Source: Leucobacter komagatae (GTDB lineage Bacteria; Actinomycetota; Actinomycetes; Actinomycetales; Microbacteriaceae). From it: DNA of 64,000 nt. Location of the stretch: NCBI RefSeq assembly GCF_006716085.1, contig NZ_VFON01000001.1:2666001-2730000 (forward strand). Direction: 5' to 3'. The notes under the pieces are model-generated. The model saw nothing but the letters and a program-made list of their open reading frames with translations. It searched no databases and was not told where the DNA came from. Shown here piece after piece: positions 1 through 8,844 of the stretch; within the stretch, counting starts at the first letter, position 1; the number at the start of each line of letters is the position of its first letter. The translations under genes and the position numbers were made by a program.

Positions 1-121
1 GACCCCGGCAAGCTGAGGGAACGGTGGGTGAACGCTGCGAGCGATACCCGTCCGGGGTGTGACATCGCCATGCTCTGGGGCTATCGTTGACGAGGATTAA
101 ATTAACGCGAGAAAACTGGGG

Positions 122-1375
122 ATGATGAGCGAGCGAGAGTCGCACTGGTCTGAGCAGGCGGGCCCGTCTGTTCCGCGACCGGAGCTACCTGGTGACCTCA
201 CCGCCGACGTCGCCATTATCGGCGCCGGGCACTTCGGCCTCTGGACCGCGTACTACCTCAAGAAGGCCAAGCCCCGCCTGCGGGTTGTCGTGCTTGAGGA
301 GAGCCACGTCGGCCACGGCACGCTGGGGAGCGTCGTTGGTCGCATGACCGGCGAGGTGCCTGGCGGGCGCGAGCCCTACGCCCGCCGCCACGGGCGCGAC
401 GCGCTCAACCACTACCAGCGCATCATGAACGAGGCCGTCGAGAGTGTGCTCGAGGTGACCACCGCCGAGCGTATCCAGGCAGACATCGTGAGGGGTGGTG
501 AAGTAATCGCCGCCTACACGGCGATGCAGGATCGGCGGCTGCGGGCCGCGACAGCGCTCGCGCAGCGCGCGCCCCACACCAACCTGCGGTTCCTTGAGGC
601 CCCCGAGGTCGCTGAGCTCATCAATCTCGCGGGAGTGCGGTCAGCGATCTGGCACCCGCACGCGGCGCGGTTCCAGCCCGCGAAGCTCGCGCACGGTCTC
701 GCGAGGGTCGTCGAGCGGATGGGAGTTGCGATCTACGAGCGCACCCGCGTCGAAGAGGCCCTCCCGTTTTCGCTACGCACGACCCACGGCGTGGTCTCCG
801 CCGAGATCATTGTTGGCGGAACGAACCACTTTGCAGGCGAGCGCGGCTGGCGGCGCCTGCAGCGGCCCGCGCTGGCTTCGCTGATCGCGACCGAGCCGCT
901 CAGCGAGCGTCTCTGGGCTGACATTGGGTGGGGCGGCAACGAGCTGCTCGCGAGCTTCGCCGCGCCGCGTACCTACGCCCAGCGCACGGCGGACGGCAGA
1001 ATCGTCGTCGGCGGGCGGCGTTCGCCCTGCCAGCTCAGCGCTTCGGCCGGGCGCTCGGGGCAGATCGCCGGGTCGACGTTTGCGGCGCTTCGCGCGGTGC
1101 TGCACCGTGTGTTCCCCGGTACCCGCGAGGCGGAGATCGCGCACGCCTGGTCGGGTAACGCTCGCGTGAAGCACGCTGGTGCGGCAAGGATCGGGATCGA
1201 CAGGCGCACCGGGTTCACCTGGGCGGGTGCGGCGAGGGCGGGCGTCGCCACGGCAAACCTCTCGGCCCGGACGATCACGGACCTCGTGCTTGAGCGCGAC
1301 ACCGAGCTCACCGCGTTGCCGTCAGTGGAGCGGGGCGCGCTTCGTGAAGAACGCCCCGCTCCACTCACCCGCTAG
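122..1375 (+). CDS. FAD-dependent oxidoreductase (DAO/PuuB-like)
   Basis: A 417-residue flavoprotein of the D-amino-acid oxidase fold, closest in pattern to gamma-glutamylputrescine-oxidase-like amine oxidoreductases. The dinucleotide-binding motif GAGHFG lies at residues 34-39, followed by an acidic strand end (VVVLEE). A FAD-contacting C-terminal segment is at about 368-384 (WAGAARAGVATANLSA). The stretch after the first Rossmann strand normally reads like GASGRNGG in this family; here it is GTLGSVVGRMTG, so the flavin-linking or substrate loop has diverged. Two in-frame ATG codons (122 and 125) compete as start, with a GGGG just before them. The gene converges on the purine nucleoside phosphorylase gene and shares a CTAG with it. 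Substrate unknown; an amine or amino acid is likely from the family. Confidence 0.8.
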   Translation: MMSERESHWSEQAGPSVPRPELPGDLTADVAIIGAGHFGLWTAYYLKKAKPRLRVVVLEESHVGHGTLGSVVGRMTGEVPGGREPYARRHGRDALNHYQRIMNEAVESVLEVTTAERIQADIVRGGEVIAAYTAMQDRRLRAATALAQRAPHTNLRFLEAPEVAELINLAGVRSAIWHPHAARFQPAKLAHGLARVVERMGVAIYERTRVEEALPFSLRTTHGVVSAEIIVGGTNHFAGERGWRRLQRPALASLIATEPLSERLWADIGWGGNELLASFAAPRTYAQRTADGRIVVGGRRSPCQLSASAGRSGQIAGSTFAALRAVLHRVFPGTREAEIAHAWSGNARVKHAGAARIGIDRRTGFTWAGAARAGVATANLSARTITDLVLERDTELTALPSVERGALREERPAPLTR

Positions 1376-2178
1376 AAGCGGGCGACGACCTCGGTAAGGA
1401 GAGCAGCGAGCCGCGGCTCGGCCTCCTTACCCGCGGTGATGACCTCCGCGTGGCTGAGCGGGGTCTCCTGGATCCCTGCCGCGAGGTTCGTGATGAGCGA
1501 GAACCCGAGAATCTCCATGCCGGCCTCGCGGGCTGCAATTGCCTCGAGCGCAGTCGACATGCCGACGATGTCGCCGCCGATGATGCCGGCGTAGCGCACC
1601 TCAGCGGGGGTCTCGTAGTGCGGCCCGCGGAACTGCACGTACACGCCGTCGTCGAGCGTCGAGTCGACCTCACGAGCAAGGTCGCGCAGCCGCTTCGAGT
1701 ACAGGTCGGTGAGGTCGACGAACGTCGCACCCTCGAGAGGCGACGCCGCGGTGAGGTTGATGTGGTCTGAGATGAGCACGGGCTGGCCGGGGGAGTACGC
1801 GGGGTTCACGCCGCCGGCACCGTTCGTGAGCACCATGATCTTCGCGCCCGTCGCGGCGGCGGTGCGCACGCCGTGGACGACCGAACGCACACCGTGATCC
1901 TCGTAGAAGTGGGTGCGCGCGCCGATCACGAGGGCGTGCTTGCCGTTCGCGAGACGGATCGAGCGCAGCGTGCCCGAGTGCCCGGGCACAGCCGAGGCGC
2001 GGAAGCCGGGGACCCTGTCGGCCTCGAGGACGGCGACGGTCTCACCGATGACGTCAGCGGCCTTGCCCCAGCCGCTGCCGAGCGTGAGCGCGATGTCGTG
2101 CTGCGCGACGCCCGTGAGGTCGGCGATGACGGCAGCCGCCTCGGCTGCGAGGGCTTTCGGGTCTGAAGAATTGCTCAT
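1372..2178 (-). CDS. Purine-nucleoside phosphorylase (trimeric class)
   Basis: A 268-residue cytosolic enzyme of purine salvage that cleaves purine nucleosides with phosphate to base and ribose-1-phosphate. Family motifs are clear: LGSGWG at 33-38 (phosphate loop), THFYED near 89-94, GPHYETPAE at 185-193, GMSTALE at 206-212, and a TN pair at 230-231 where the purine-binding Asn of the trimeric class sits. Length and motifs match the low-molecular-mass, human-like PNP class and not hexameric DeoD. It lies downstream of the decarboxylase gene on the same strand, behind a strong hairpin, so it is probably transcribed separately. A TAGTCT box seven bases before the ATG suggests a near-leaderless promoter that overlaps the terminator. 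Confidence 0.92.
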   Translation of the reverse strand: MSNSSDPKALAAEAAAVIADLTGVAQHDIALTLGSGWGKAADVIGETVAVLEADRVPGFRASAVPGHSGTLRSIRLANGKHALVIGARTHFYEDHGVRSVVHGVRTAAATGAKIMVLTNGAGGVNPAYSPGQPVLISDHINLTAASPLEGATFVDLTDLYSKRLRDLAREVDSTLDDGVYVQFRGPHYETPAEVRYAGIIGGDIVGMSTALEAIAAREAGMEILGFSLITNLAAGIQETPLSHAEVITAGKEAEPRLAALLTEVVARF

Positions 2179-2187
2179 GCGGATAAG

Positions 2188-2229
2188 ACTACGCCGGGTG
2201 CGCTCCCTTCGGAACGCACCCGGCGTAGT
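2188..2229 (-). terminator. Intrinsic terminator of the decarboxylase gene
   Basis: A perfect 15-bp inverted repeat (2188-2202 with 2215-2229) encloses a 12-base loop just after the decarboxylase stop codon. Read on the minus strand it is followed by the weakly T-containing AGTCTTATCC, which also contains the putative -10 box of the phosphorylase gene. Confidence 0.75.
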
Positions 2230-2240
2230 GAGTGAGCCCG

Positions 2241-4949
2241 CTAGGACTCCTTGATGATGCGGTAGCCGCGCAGCGGGTCGTAGCCGTGGATCTCGCGGGT
2301 GTCGAGCACCTTCATGAACGCGAGCACCTCGGGCGAGACCACCTGGCCGGGCACGAGCACGGGGAAGCCAGGCGGGTACGGTGTCACGAAGCCCGCCGAG
2401 ATCGGCTTCTCGCCAGCGTCGACGCGGGCTCGGAGGTCATCGCCGAGCACGTACTCGATGTTGCCGCGTCGCTGACCGCGGAAGAACGCCGCGCGCAGGT
2501 CGCCGTCGGGCAGCTTCTCGTCGGTTGCGTAGCGCGGTGCGAACGACGAGAAGTCGGGCAGCGGCGGCATCGGGATCTCGGCTGGTAGCGGCTGCTCGGT
2601 GTCGCGCTGCGCCTGCTCCTCCTCGAATCGCTCCGCGAGCTTCACGAGCACCTCGATGAGGTAGGCGACGGAGCTGCGCGAGGTGCCGATGTTCGTCATG
2701 AAGAGCACGGTGTTGCGGCTCGTCTTGTTGACCTGGATGCCGTAGCGGTCCATGAGGTGCTCGTGCTTGAACGTGTCACCGTCAACGCCCGTGCGCGAGA
2801 TCTCGATCGTGATGCGCGAGGGGTCGACGACGAACTCGTCGGTCGCCCACGCCTCCCACATGTTCGACAGGCCGTCGCGCAGCGGCATAGCCCTGCCGGT
2901 TCCGCGGTACTGCTCGGGGATGAGGTCGTGCGCGGTGAGTACGCGGAACGTGCGGCGCAGGAGCGTGTGCCGCGCGATCGCCTGCGACAGGCTCGTCGCA
3001 AGGTCGAGCTGACGCTGCACGAGCTCAAAGCCCTCGAGCTCGACCTGGCGGCGGCCGATGTCGAGGGAGGAGAGGATCTGGTAGTTCGGCGAGGTCGACG
3101 TGTGCGTCATGTAGGCCTCGTGGAACGGATCCTGCGCGTCGCGCACCCAATCCTGATCCCACACGTGAATCATCGACCCCTGGCGGAGCGCGGTGAGCGT
3201 CTTGTGCGTCGACTGCGTCGCGTAGACGCGCACGCGCGCCTCGGGCGACGGGATGAGCCGCTCGCGCAGCCAGACCTCGTCGGCTGCCGGCGTGCCGTCC
3301 TCAGCGAACAGGAGCTCCTGCTGCTCGCGGTAGGCCCGCTCGTGCGCGGCCGACCCCAGCTGCTGTTCGAGCAGCTTCGCGGAAGCCATCGCGGTGCGGC
3401 GGCGGGTGACCGGGTGGAACGCGCCGAACGCGAACCACGCCTCATCCCACAGGAAGACCAGGTCGGGCTTGATCGCGAGGCACTCGCTCATGACGCGGTA
3501 CGGGTCGTAGACGATGCCGTCGAACGTCGTGTTCGTGAGCGTCACCATGCGCACCTCGTCGAGGCGACCGGCCGCGCGGTAGTCGAGCAGCAGCTGCTTG
3601 ATGCGGTCGATCGGCACGGCGCCGTAGAACGCGAAGTCGTTGAGCGGGTACGCGTCGAGGTAGGCGGGGCGGCCGCCGGTGAGCATCATCGAGTGGTGGT
3701 GCGACTTATGGCAGTTGCGATCGACGAGCACGACGTCGTTCGGCGCCACGAGCGCTTGATGCACGACCTTGTTTGCCGTCGACGTGCCGTTCGTTACGAA
3801 GAACGTGTGCTTCGCGCCGTAGGCGCGAGCCGCGAGCTCCTGTGCCTTCTTCAGCGTGCGCACGGGGGCGAGCAGCGAGTCGAGCCCACCCGACGTCGCG
3901 CTCGTCTCGGCGAGCAGCAGGTTCAGGCCGTAGAAGTCGGCGAGGTCGCGGATCCACTTCGACGACATCACCGAGCCGCCGCGGGCGACAGGGAGGGCGT
4001 GGAAGACGCCGACGGGGCGGCGAGCGTGATCTTGGATCGCGGAGAAGAACGGGGTGTCGTAGAGATGCGAGACCCGGCGCAAGAGCGAGAGGTGCAGCTC
4101 CAGGTGATCCTCTCGGCGGAAGACGCGGCGGAAGCGCTTCGTCATCGCGCCCGCGAGATCCTCGATGTGCGCGCCCGCCATGAGGTAGAGGTCGAGTTCG
4201 GGGCGCAGTGCCGCGAGGGTGTCGGCGAGGCCGAGCACCCGCTGCACCGAGGCGAGCTGGTTGCGCGCGGTCGTCTGCGGGCCGGCCGTCTGCGCGTGGG
4301 CAAGCTCGATCGTCTCGCGAAGGTCGCGGCTCAACGTCTGCTTCGTTCGCTCGCTGAACCCCGGCCGCACGACGCACGCGAGGATGTTCGGGTTCGTGAG
4401 CACCGCGGCCACAGCGTCATCTGCGGAGGGGACGATGACGTACTCGTAGACGAACGCGTCGGCCGCGCTGCGCATCCGGAGGCTCTCGGCGCGCATCGTG
4501 TCGCGATCTGCGGGCGTCGTCTCGTCGACGATGAGCACCTCGAAGCGGGGCCGCGGATCGTTGTCGCCCGCGAACTCATCATCGGAATCAGGATCGAACT
4601 CGCCCGTCGCCTCCTCCGACGTGCCGATCGCGCGCAGCCGGTTGACCACCCTGCCGATCCGGTCGAGTGCCGCCTGGTACTCACCCGCGGCGAGCATCTC
4701 GCCGATCGTCGTGACGTAGCGCTGCCCGAATCCGGCCCAGTACATTTCGACGGTCTCGAGCGCGCGTAGCGAGCGGTGAATCTCGCTGTCGGCGGCGAGT
4801 GCCTCCGTCGCCTCCGAGCGGTCCCCGAGTGCGAGTCGCTTCACCGCGAAGCGCAGGTATTCCCACGCGTCGCTTCGCATGCGCCAGGTGCTTGAGGGCA
4901 TGCCCGGGTCGCGTTCAAGTACCGGTTCTGCCTGCGGTTCTGACACCAA
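2241..4949 (-). CDS. Orn/Lys/Arg decarboxylase, long form
   Basis: A 902-residue PLP enzyme of the fold-type I basic amino acid decarboxylase family, which turns arginine, lysine or ornithine into the diamine or agmatine with release of CO2. The Schiff-base lysine is K583 in the family motif STHKT. The upstream region has the expected FVTNGTSTANK and DRNCHKSHHH patterns of the PLP domain, and a C-terminal decarboxylase domain follows. Inducible Arg/Lys decarboxylases are usually 710-760 residues; here the first 250 or so residues form an enlarged N-terminal part with an acidic low-complexity stretch (DPDSDDEFAGDND). The start is a GTG preceded by GGAGG at good spacing. Substrate cannot be decided by eye; acid resistance or polyamine synthesis are both plausible. 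Confidence 0.88.
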   Translation of the reverse strand: MVSEPQAEPVLERDPGMPSSTWRMRSDAWEYLRFAVKRLALGDRSEATEALAADSEIHRSLRALETVEMYWAGFGQRYVTTIGEMLAAGEYQAALDRIGRVVNRLRAIGTSEEATGEFDPDSDDEFAGDNDPRPRFEVLIVDETTPADRDTMRAESLRMRSAADAFVYEYVIVPSADDAVAAVLTNPNILACVVRPGFSERTKQTLSRDLRETIELAHAQTAGPQTTARNQLASVQRVLGLADTLAALRPELDLYLMAGAHIEDLAGAMTKRFRRVFRREDHLELHLSLLRRVSHLYDTPFFSAIQDHARRPVGVFHALPVARGGSVMSSKWIRDLADFYGLNLLLAETSATSGGLDSLLAPVRTLKKAQELAARAYGAKHTFFVTNGTSTANKVVHQALVAPNDVVLVDRNCHKSHHHSMMLTGGRPAYLDAYPLNDFAFYGAVPIDRIKQLLLDYRAAGRLDEVRMVTLTNTTFDGIVYDPYRVMSECLAIKPDLVFLWDEAWFAFGAFHPVTRRRTAMASAKLLEQQLGSAAHERAYREQQELLFAEDGTPAADEVWLRERLIPSPEARVRVYATQSTHKTLTALRQGSMIHVWDQDWVRDAQDPFHEAYMTHTSTSPNYQILSSLDIGRRQVELEGFELVQRQLDLATSLSQAIARHTLLRRTFRVLTAHDLIPEQYRGTGRAMPLRDGLSNMWEAWATDEFVVDPSRITIEISRTGVDGDTFKHEHLMDRYGIQVNKTSRNTVLFMTNIGTSRSSVAYLIEVLVKLAERFEEEQAQRDTEQPLPAEIPMPPLPDFSSFAPRYATDEKLPDGDLRAAFFRGQRRGNIEYVLGDDLRARVDAGEKPISAGFVTPYPPGFPVLVPGQVVSPEVLAFMKVLDTREIHGYDPLRGYRIIKES

Positions 4950-5053
4950 TTGCCTCCAACGTCGCTGTCGCGTATACGGCCTGCGCGGTCGAAGAGAAGT
5001 GCGCAGCGCCCTAAGTCCCCGATCATACGGTGCTGAGTATGCCGCAGCACGCC

Positions 5054-5059
5054 TAGACT
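5054..5059 (+). promoter_or_regulatory. -10 box TAGACT, leaderless promoter
   Basis: TAGACT lies exactly six bases before the ATG at 5066, which places the expected transcription start at or next to the start codon. The same spacing recurs at seven other genes in this window. Confidence 0.6.
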
Positions 5060-5065
5060 TGAGGT

Positions 5066-6496
5066 ATGGCGAAAGAACGTAAGCACAGGATCGTTGTTCT
5101 CGGCGGCGGACCTGGCGGATACGAGGCCGCGCTCGCGGGCGCGCAGCTTGGGGCAGAGGTCACGCTCGTGGAGCGCGCGGGAGTGGGCGGTTCGGCCGTG
5201 CTCACCGACGTTGTTCCCTCAAAGAGCCTGATCGCGACGGCGGGCGCGGTGCAGTCCGTGCGCGACGCGGGCAAGCTCGGCGTGCAGACCTTCCTGCCCG
5301 GCGGCGACGGCAAGCCCGTGCGCCCCGAGATCGCCGTGAACCTCGCGGCCGTGAACAAGCGGCTCCTGGCGATGGCCGGCGCGCAGTCGACCGACATGCG
5401 ACTGAGCCTCGAAGAGAGCGGCGTGCGGCTCGTGCAGGGCTCCGGCCGACTCGACGGCCCGAACGCCGTGCTGGTGTCGACCTCGCAGGAGGGCGGCACC
5501 GACTTCGACCGCATTGAGGCAGACACCATCGTCGTCTCGGTCGGCGCGAGCCCGCGCGAACTCGACTCGGCGAAGCCCGACGGTGAGCGCATCCTCACCT
5601 GGCAGCAGCTCTACAACCTCCAGGACGTGCCCGAGCACCTCATCGTTGTCGGGTCTGGCGTCACGGGCGCCGAGTTTGCGAACGCGTACGCGACGCTCGG
5701 AGCCGAGGTCACGCTCGTGTCGAGCCGCGAGCAGGTGCTCCCCGGCGAGGATCCGGATGCGGCGGCGGTCATCGAGCACGAGTTCAAGCGCATCGGCATG
5801 AACGTGATGTCGAAGTCGCGCGCCGACGCCGTCGAGCGCACCGAAGATGGCGTTCGAGTGACGCTCGCGGACGGCCGCGTCGTCGAGGGTTCGCACTGTC
5901 TTATGGCTGTTGGCTCGATCCCGAACACTCAGGGGCTGGGCCTCGAGGAGGCCGGCGTTGAGCTCAACGAGAGCGGCCACATCAAGGTGAACAAGGTCGC
6001 GCGCACCTCGACCCCGTCGGTCTACGCAGCCGGCGACTGCACCGACTTCTTCCCGCTCGCCTCGGTCGCATCGATGCAGGGCCGCACGGCCATCATGCAC
6101 GCGCTCGGCGACTTCGTGCGCCCGATCGACCTGCGCAACGTCGCATCGAACGTCTTCACGTACCCCGAGATCGCGACCGTCGGGTGGAACGAGCGGACGC
6201 TCGCCGACGCGACGAACGTTGCGACGGCCATCACCCACACGATCCCGCTGAACGCGAACCCCCGCGCGAAGATGATCGGGTTCACCGACGGCTTCGTGAA
6301 GCTGTTCGCGTGGAAGGCCTCGGGAACCGTCATCGGCGGCGTCATCGTCGCGCACCGGGCGAGTGAGCTCATCTTCCCGCTCGCGCTCGCCGTCGAGCAC
6401 CGCCTCACCGTCGACCAGGTTGCGTCGGCGTTCACCGTCTACCCATCGCTCACCGGCGCGATCACCGACGCCGCCCGCGCGATGCACGTGCACTAG
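5066..6496 (+). CDS. NAD(P)H dehydrogenase of the disulfide-reductase fold, lacking the redox disulfide
   Basis: A 476-residue flavoprotein with the two-dinucleotide-binding (FAD, NAD) plus dimerisation architecture of dihydrolipoamide dehydrogenase. The FAD motif GGGPGG is at 13-18 and the NAD motif GSGVTGAEFA near 210-219. Where true lipoamide dehydrogenases carry the C-x4-C disulfide before PSK, this protein has Ala44 and Val49. The C-terminal H-P-T...E catalytic pair is replaced (Tyr459, Gly464). It therefore cannot be a classical disulfide reductase. It resembles actinobacterial LpdA (Rv3303c-type) NAD(P)H:quinone reductases, which are known to have lost the same chemistry. A cupredoxin lipoprotein gene follows after 13 bases, suggesting a link to electron transfer. 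The electron acceptor is inferred, not shown. Confidence 0.88.
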   Translation: MAKERKHRIVVLGGGPGGYEAALAGAQLGAEVTLVERAGVGGSAVLTDVVPSKSLIATAGAVQSVRDAGKLGVQTFLPGGDGKPVRPEIAVNLAAVNKRLLAMAGAQSTDMRLSLEESGVRLVQGSGRLDGPNAVLVSTSQEGGTDFDRIEADTIVVSVGASPRELDSAKPDGERILTWQQLYNLQDVPEHLIVVGSGVTGAEFANAYATLGAEVTLVSSREQVLPGEDPDAAAVIEHEFKRIGMNVMSKSRADAVERTEDGVRVTLADGRVVEGSHCLMAVGSIPNTQGLGLEEAGVELNESGHIKVNKVARTSTPSVYAAGDCTDFFPLASVASMQGRTAIMHALGDFVRPIDLRNVASNVFTYPEIATVGWNERTLADATNVATAITHTIPLNANPRAKMIGFTDGFVKLFAWKASGTVIGGVIVAHRASELIFPLALAVEHRLTVDQVASAFTVYPSLTGAITDAARAMHVH

Positions 6497-6509
6497 GAGA
6501 GGGCTCAAC

Positions 6510-6908
6510 GTGACGCAGCTGCAACCGGAAACCCGGGTCTCGAAGCGCCGCGCGCGCAGTCACCTGATGGCGAGCGTGGGCGTGTTCGCGCTCGCCATCG
6601 GGCTCGCCGCCTGCGCGCCCGCGAAGCCGCCGCTCGTGCCGTCTGACGACGACGCGAAGGTCACCATGACCGTGCGGGTTGTCGATAACAAGTTCGAGCC
6701 CAAGGAGTTCACGATCTCGCAGGGCGAGGCAGTTCGGTGGGTGTTCGAGGGGCCGTCGAACGAGCACGACGTCGTCGCGAAAGACGGTAGCTTCGTGAGC
6801 GAGCTCATGCGCGAGGGTAGCTACACCCACGTCTTCAACGACAAGGGCGACTTCGACTACCTCTGCTCCATCCATCCGGAGATGACGGGCCTCATCACGG
6901 TCGAGTAG
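6510..6908 (+). CDS. Cupredoxin (plastocyanin-like) lipoprotein
   Basis: A 132-residue exported blue-copper-type protein. A positively charged N-terminus, a hydrophobic segment (about 19-34) and lipobox LAAC with Cys35 predict lipidation on the outer face of the membrane. The cupredoxin domain spans about 50-132 and keeps all four type-1 copper ligands: His86, then Cys119, His122 and Met125 in C-x2-H-x2-M. The GTG start at 6510 is chosen because AGGAGA lies at 6495-6500; upstream in-frame codons fall inside the preceding gene. It probably forms an operon with the NAD(P)H dehydrogenase homologue just upstream, so a role as membrane-bound electron carrier is a reasonable inference. Confidence 0.88.
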   Translation: MTQLQPETRVSKRRARSHLMASVGVFALAIGLAACAPAKPPLVPSDDDAKVTMTVRVVDNKFEPKEFTISQGEAVRWVFEGPSNEHDVVAKDGSFVSELMREGSYTHVFNDKGDFDYLCSIHPEMTGLITVE

Positions 6909-6977
6909 CGCCCCCTGCGCGGCCGCCGTGCTGCCGCAGCCGAGGCGTCGGCCGCCAGCCCTGTGATCTGCAGTGCT

Positions 6978-7005
6978 AATGCCCGTTCCAGCCGGAACGG
7001 GCATT
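6978..7005. terminator. Terminator hairpin after the cupredoxin gene
   Basis: A perfect 12-bp stem (6978-6989 with 6994-7005) with a 4-base AGCC loop lies in the 208-base gap between two convergent genes. Both flanks have few T residues, so it may serve either direction. The rest of this gap holds nothing I can identify. Confidence 0.65.
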
Positions 7006-7116
7006 GCTGTTGCAGATTGCATTCCCAGCGCGGGGGTTGGGCCCGGCGTTGGCAGGGGCCGCTACTGGGAGGCAGACTCCTTGCCGTGGGCTGAGGTTGC
7101 GCTGAGCGCTGGGGGT

Positions 7117-8097
7117 CTAGGCGGGCGCCCCAAGCCGGAGCGACTCGAGCTGTTCCTCGCGGGTGGGGGCGGGGTGCACCGTCACAAGCTCGTCGGCGTC
7201 CGCGAGCTTTGCGAAGTCTGCGAGCTGTTCGCGCACCCGCTCGGGCCCGCCAACCGCGGTGTAGCGCATCATCGAGCGAATCTCGGTCGCGGCAGGGGTG
7301 TCTCGAATCGCCTCGGCCTGCTCGATCGTGAGCGGCACGTCGCGCCCACGCGAGAGGAACGCCCGGATGCGCTCGACCTCTGCCCGGGCGAACAGCTGGC
7401 GTGCGGCCTCGTCGTTCTCAGCGGCGATCACGTTGACGCCGGCGCTCACGTAGGGCTCGGGGTGCTTGGCGCTCGGCTGGTAGTTCGAACGGTAGTGCTG
7501 CACGGCCGCGTTCAGCGCCTGCGGCGCGAAGTGCGACGCGAACGAGTACGGCAGCCCGAGCTGGGCCGCGAGGTTTGCGCCGAAGAGGCTGGAGCCGAGG
7601 ATGGTGATCGGCACGTTGGTGCCGCGCCCCGGGTAGGCGTTCACGCCGGTCAGCGGCAGGTCACTGCCGAGGTAAGCCTGCAGCTCGAGCACGTCGTTCG
7701 GAAACGCGTCTGCCGCCTGCACGGTGCGGCGGAGGGCCTGGAACGTTGCGCCGTCGGTGCCGGGAGCCCGCCCGAGGCCGAGGTGGATCCGGCCGGGGTG
7801 CAGCTCGGCGAGCGTGCCAAACTGCTCGGCGACGACGAGGGGCGAGTGGTTTGGCAGCATGACGCCGCCCGAACCGAGGCCGATGCGCTCCGTTTGCGAC
7901 GCGATGTGCGCGATGAGCACCGCAGGCGCGCTCGATGCGATCGTCGGCATGTTGTGGTGCTCGGCGTACCAGATTCGCGAATAGCCGCCCGATTCCGCTG
8001 TCTGCGCGAGCTTCACGGAGTGCGCGAGCGCCGAGGCGACGCTGCCTTCCCGCTCGACGGTTGCAAGATCAAGGAACGAAAGCTTCGGTGCGGCCAT
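7117..8097 (-). CDS. LLM-class flavin-dependent monooxygenase
   Basis: A 326-residue bacterial luciferase-like monooxygenase (TIM barrel, FMNH2-dependent). Family hallmarks are the N-terminal FLDLATV strand, WYAEHHN at 43-49, the loop [19 protein letters not shown], and [14 protein letters not shown], which matches the MsnO8-like subgroup of putative alkanal monooxygenases. The protein is cytosolic and needs a partner flavin reductase; none is adjacent, although an NADPH-dependent FMN reductase gene lies at 29455. It sits 28 bases downstream of an Lrp/AsnC-type regulator gene on the same strand, so the two may be co-transcribed. The substrate is unknown. Confidence 0.85.
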   Translation of the reverse strand: MAAPKLSFLDLATVEREGSVASALAHSVKLAQTAESGGYSRIWYAEHHNMPTIASSAPAVLIAHIASQTERIGLGSGGVMLPNHSPLVVAEQFGTLAELHPGRIHLGLGRAPGTDGATFQALRRTVQAADAFPNDVLELQAYLGSDLPLTGVNAYPGRGTNVPITILGSSLFGANLAAQLGLPYSFASHFAPQALNAAVQHYRSNYQPSAKHPEPYVSAGVNVIAAENDEAARQLFARAEVERIRAFLSRGRDVPLTIEQAEAIRDTPAATEIRSMMRYTAVGGPERVREQLADFAKLADADELVTVHPAPTREEQLESLRLGAPA

Positions 8098-8125
8098 GCA
8101 GAGTGTAACGAGCCCGGCGAGCGGG

Positions 8126-8668
8126 CTATTCCCCGGGCGCGGGGCGGCGCTGCCGAATGAACCTGGTCATACCGGTCTCCTGTCCGAGGGCGGGGCCTTG
8201 GGCCGCGGCAGGCGCGTCGGCGTCGGGCAGCTCGGGCCAGCTCCACTGCTCATCCATGAGAAAGACGGTCTCGGTCGACTTCACCGACTCCCAGCTCGCG
8301 AGCTCGAGGGAGACGAGCGTGTGAATGCGGGTGACGCTCGCTGAGCGGATGAGCAGCATGCAGTCGTGCCCGCCCGTCGTCACCGCGAAGTACTCGAGTT
8401 CGGCGATCGAGCTGAGCCCGGCGCGAAACTCGGGCCAGAGGCGCTGATCGAGGGTCACGAACACGAGCGCGGAGATGGGCAGGCCGACCTCGGGTGGAGA
8501 AACTTGGGCCGAAAACCCGCGGATGATGCCCTCGGAGACGAGGCGTTCGAACCGCTGGTAGGCGTTTGACCGCGAGATGCCCAGGTGTTCGGCGAGCGCG
8601 TTGATCGACATGCGGCCGTCTCGCTGCAGCGCTTCGATCATTGTCCGGTGTACGCTATCGAGTTTCAC
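8126..8668 (-). CDS. Lrp/AsnC family transcriptional regulator
   Basis: A 180-residue DNA-binding regulator. The winged AsnC-type helix-turn-helix covers about residues 4-55 ([26 protein letters not shown] region) and the RAM/AsnC ligand-binding domain about 70-148. An Ala/Pro-rich tail of some 30 residues extends beyond the usual family end. The start is a GTG with GAGGAC upstream. It is divergent from the first peptide ABC operon with a 176-base shared upstream region, and precedes the luciferase-like monooxygenase gene. Lrp regulators typically sense amino acids, so control of the adjacent peptide uptake operon is a sensible inference. Confidence 0.88.
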   Translation of the reverse strand: MKLDSVHRTMIEALQRDGRMSINALAEHLGISRSNAYQRFERLVSEGIIRGFSAQVSPPEVGLPISALVFVTLDQRLWPEFRAGLSSIAELEYFAVTTGGHDCMLLIRSASVTRIHTLVSLELASWESVKSTETVFLMDEQWSWPELPDADAPAAAQGPALGQETGMTRFIRQRRPAPGE

Positions 8669-8766
8669 TTCGTCCTCAGCTCCGTTGCTTCAGTAACATT
8701 TTATGGGACAGATTGTAACAATTCATTCGGGCAAGCGGAAGATTTGCCGCCAAGCCGGATCTCGGT

Positions 8767-8796
8767 TTGCACGAATTGGCGTAGAACGCTCATACT
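8767..8796 (+). promoter_or_regulatory. Possible promoter of the first ABC operon
   Basis: TTGCAC (8767-8772) and CATACT (8791-8796) are separated by 18 bases upstream of the substrate-binding protein gene. The assignment is by consensus only. Confidence 0.35.
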
Positions 8797-8844
8797 TCAA
8801 TACGGGTATCCATTTCCCGTGTATTCCGACTCTGAGGAGATCCG

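Noticed and set aside
1..90. A reading frame open from the left edge to a TGA at 88-90, ending ...MLWGYR
   Set aside because: It is only 29 codons, has no recognisable motif, and high-GC sequence gives such frames often. It could be the end of an upstream gene but cannot be supported from this window.
2757..4769. 670-codon open frame on the plus strand opposite the decarboxylase gene
   Set aside because: Arg/Val/Glu-rich composition without motifs, fully antisense to a gene with a complete PLP enzyme signature; a typical high-GC shadow frame.
5219..6508. 429-codon open frame on the minus strand opposite the flavoprotein gene
   Set aside because: Composition is that of a third-position artefact (Arg, Gly, Ala, Val, Asp) and the opposite gene is clearly real.
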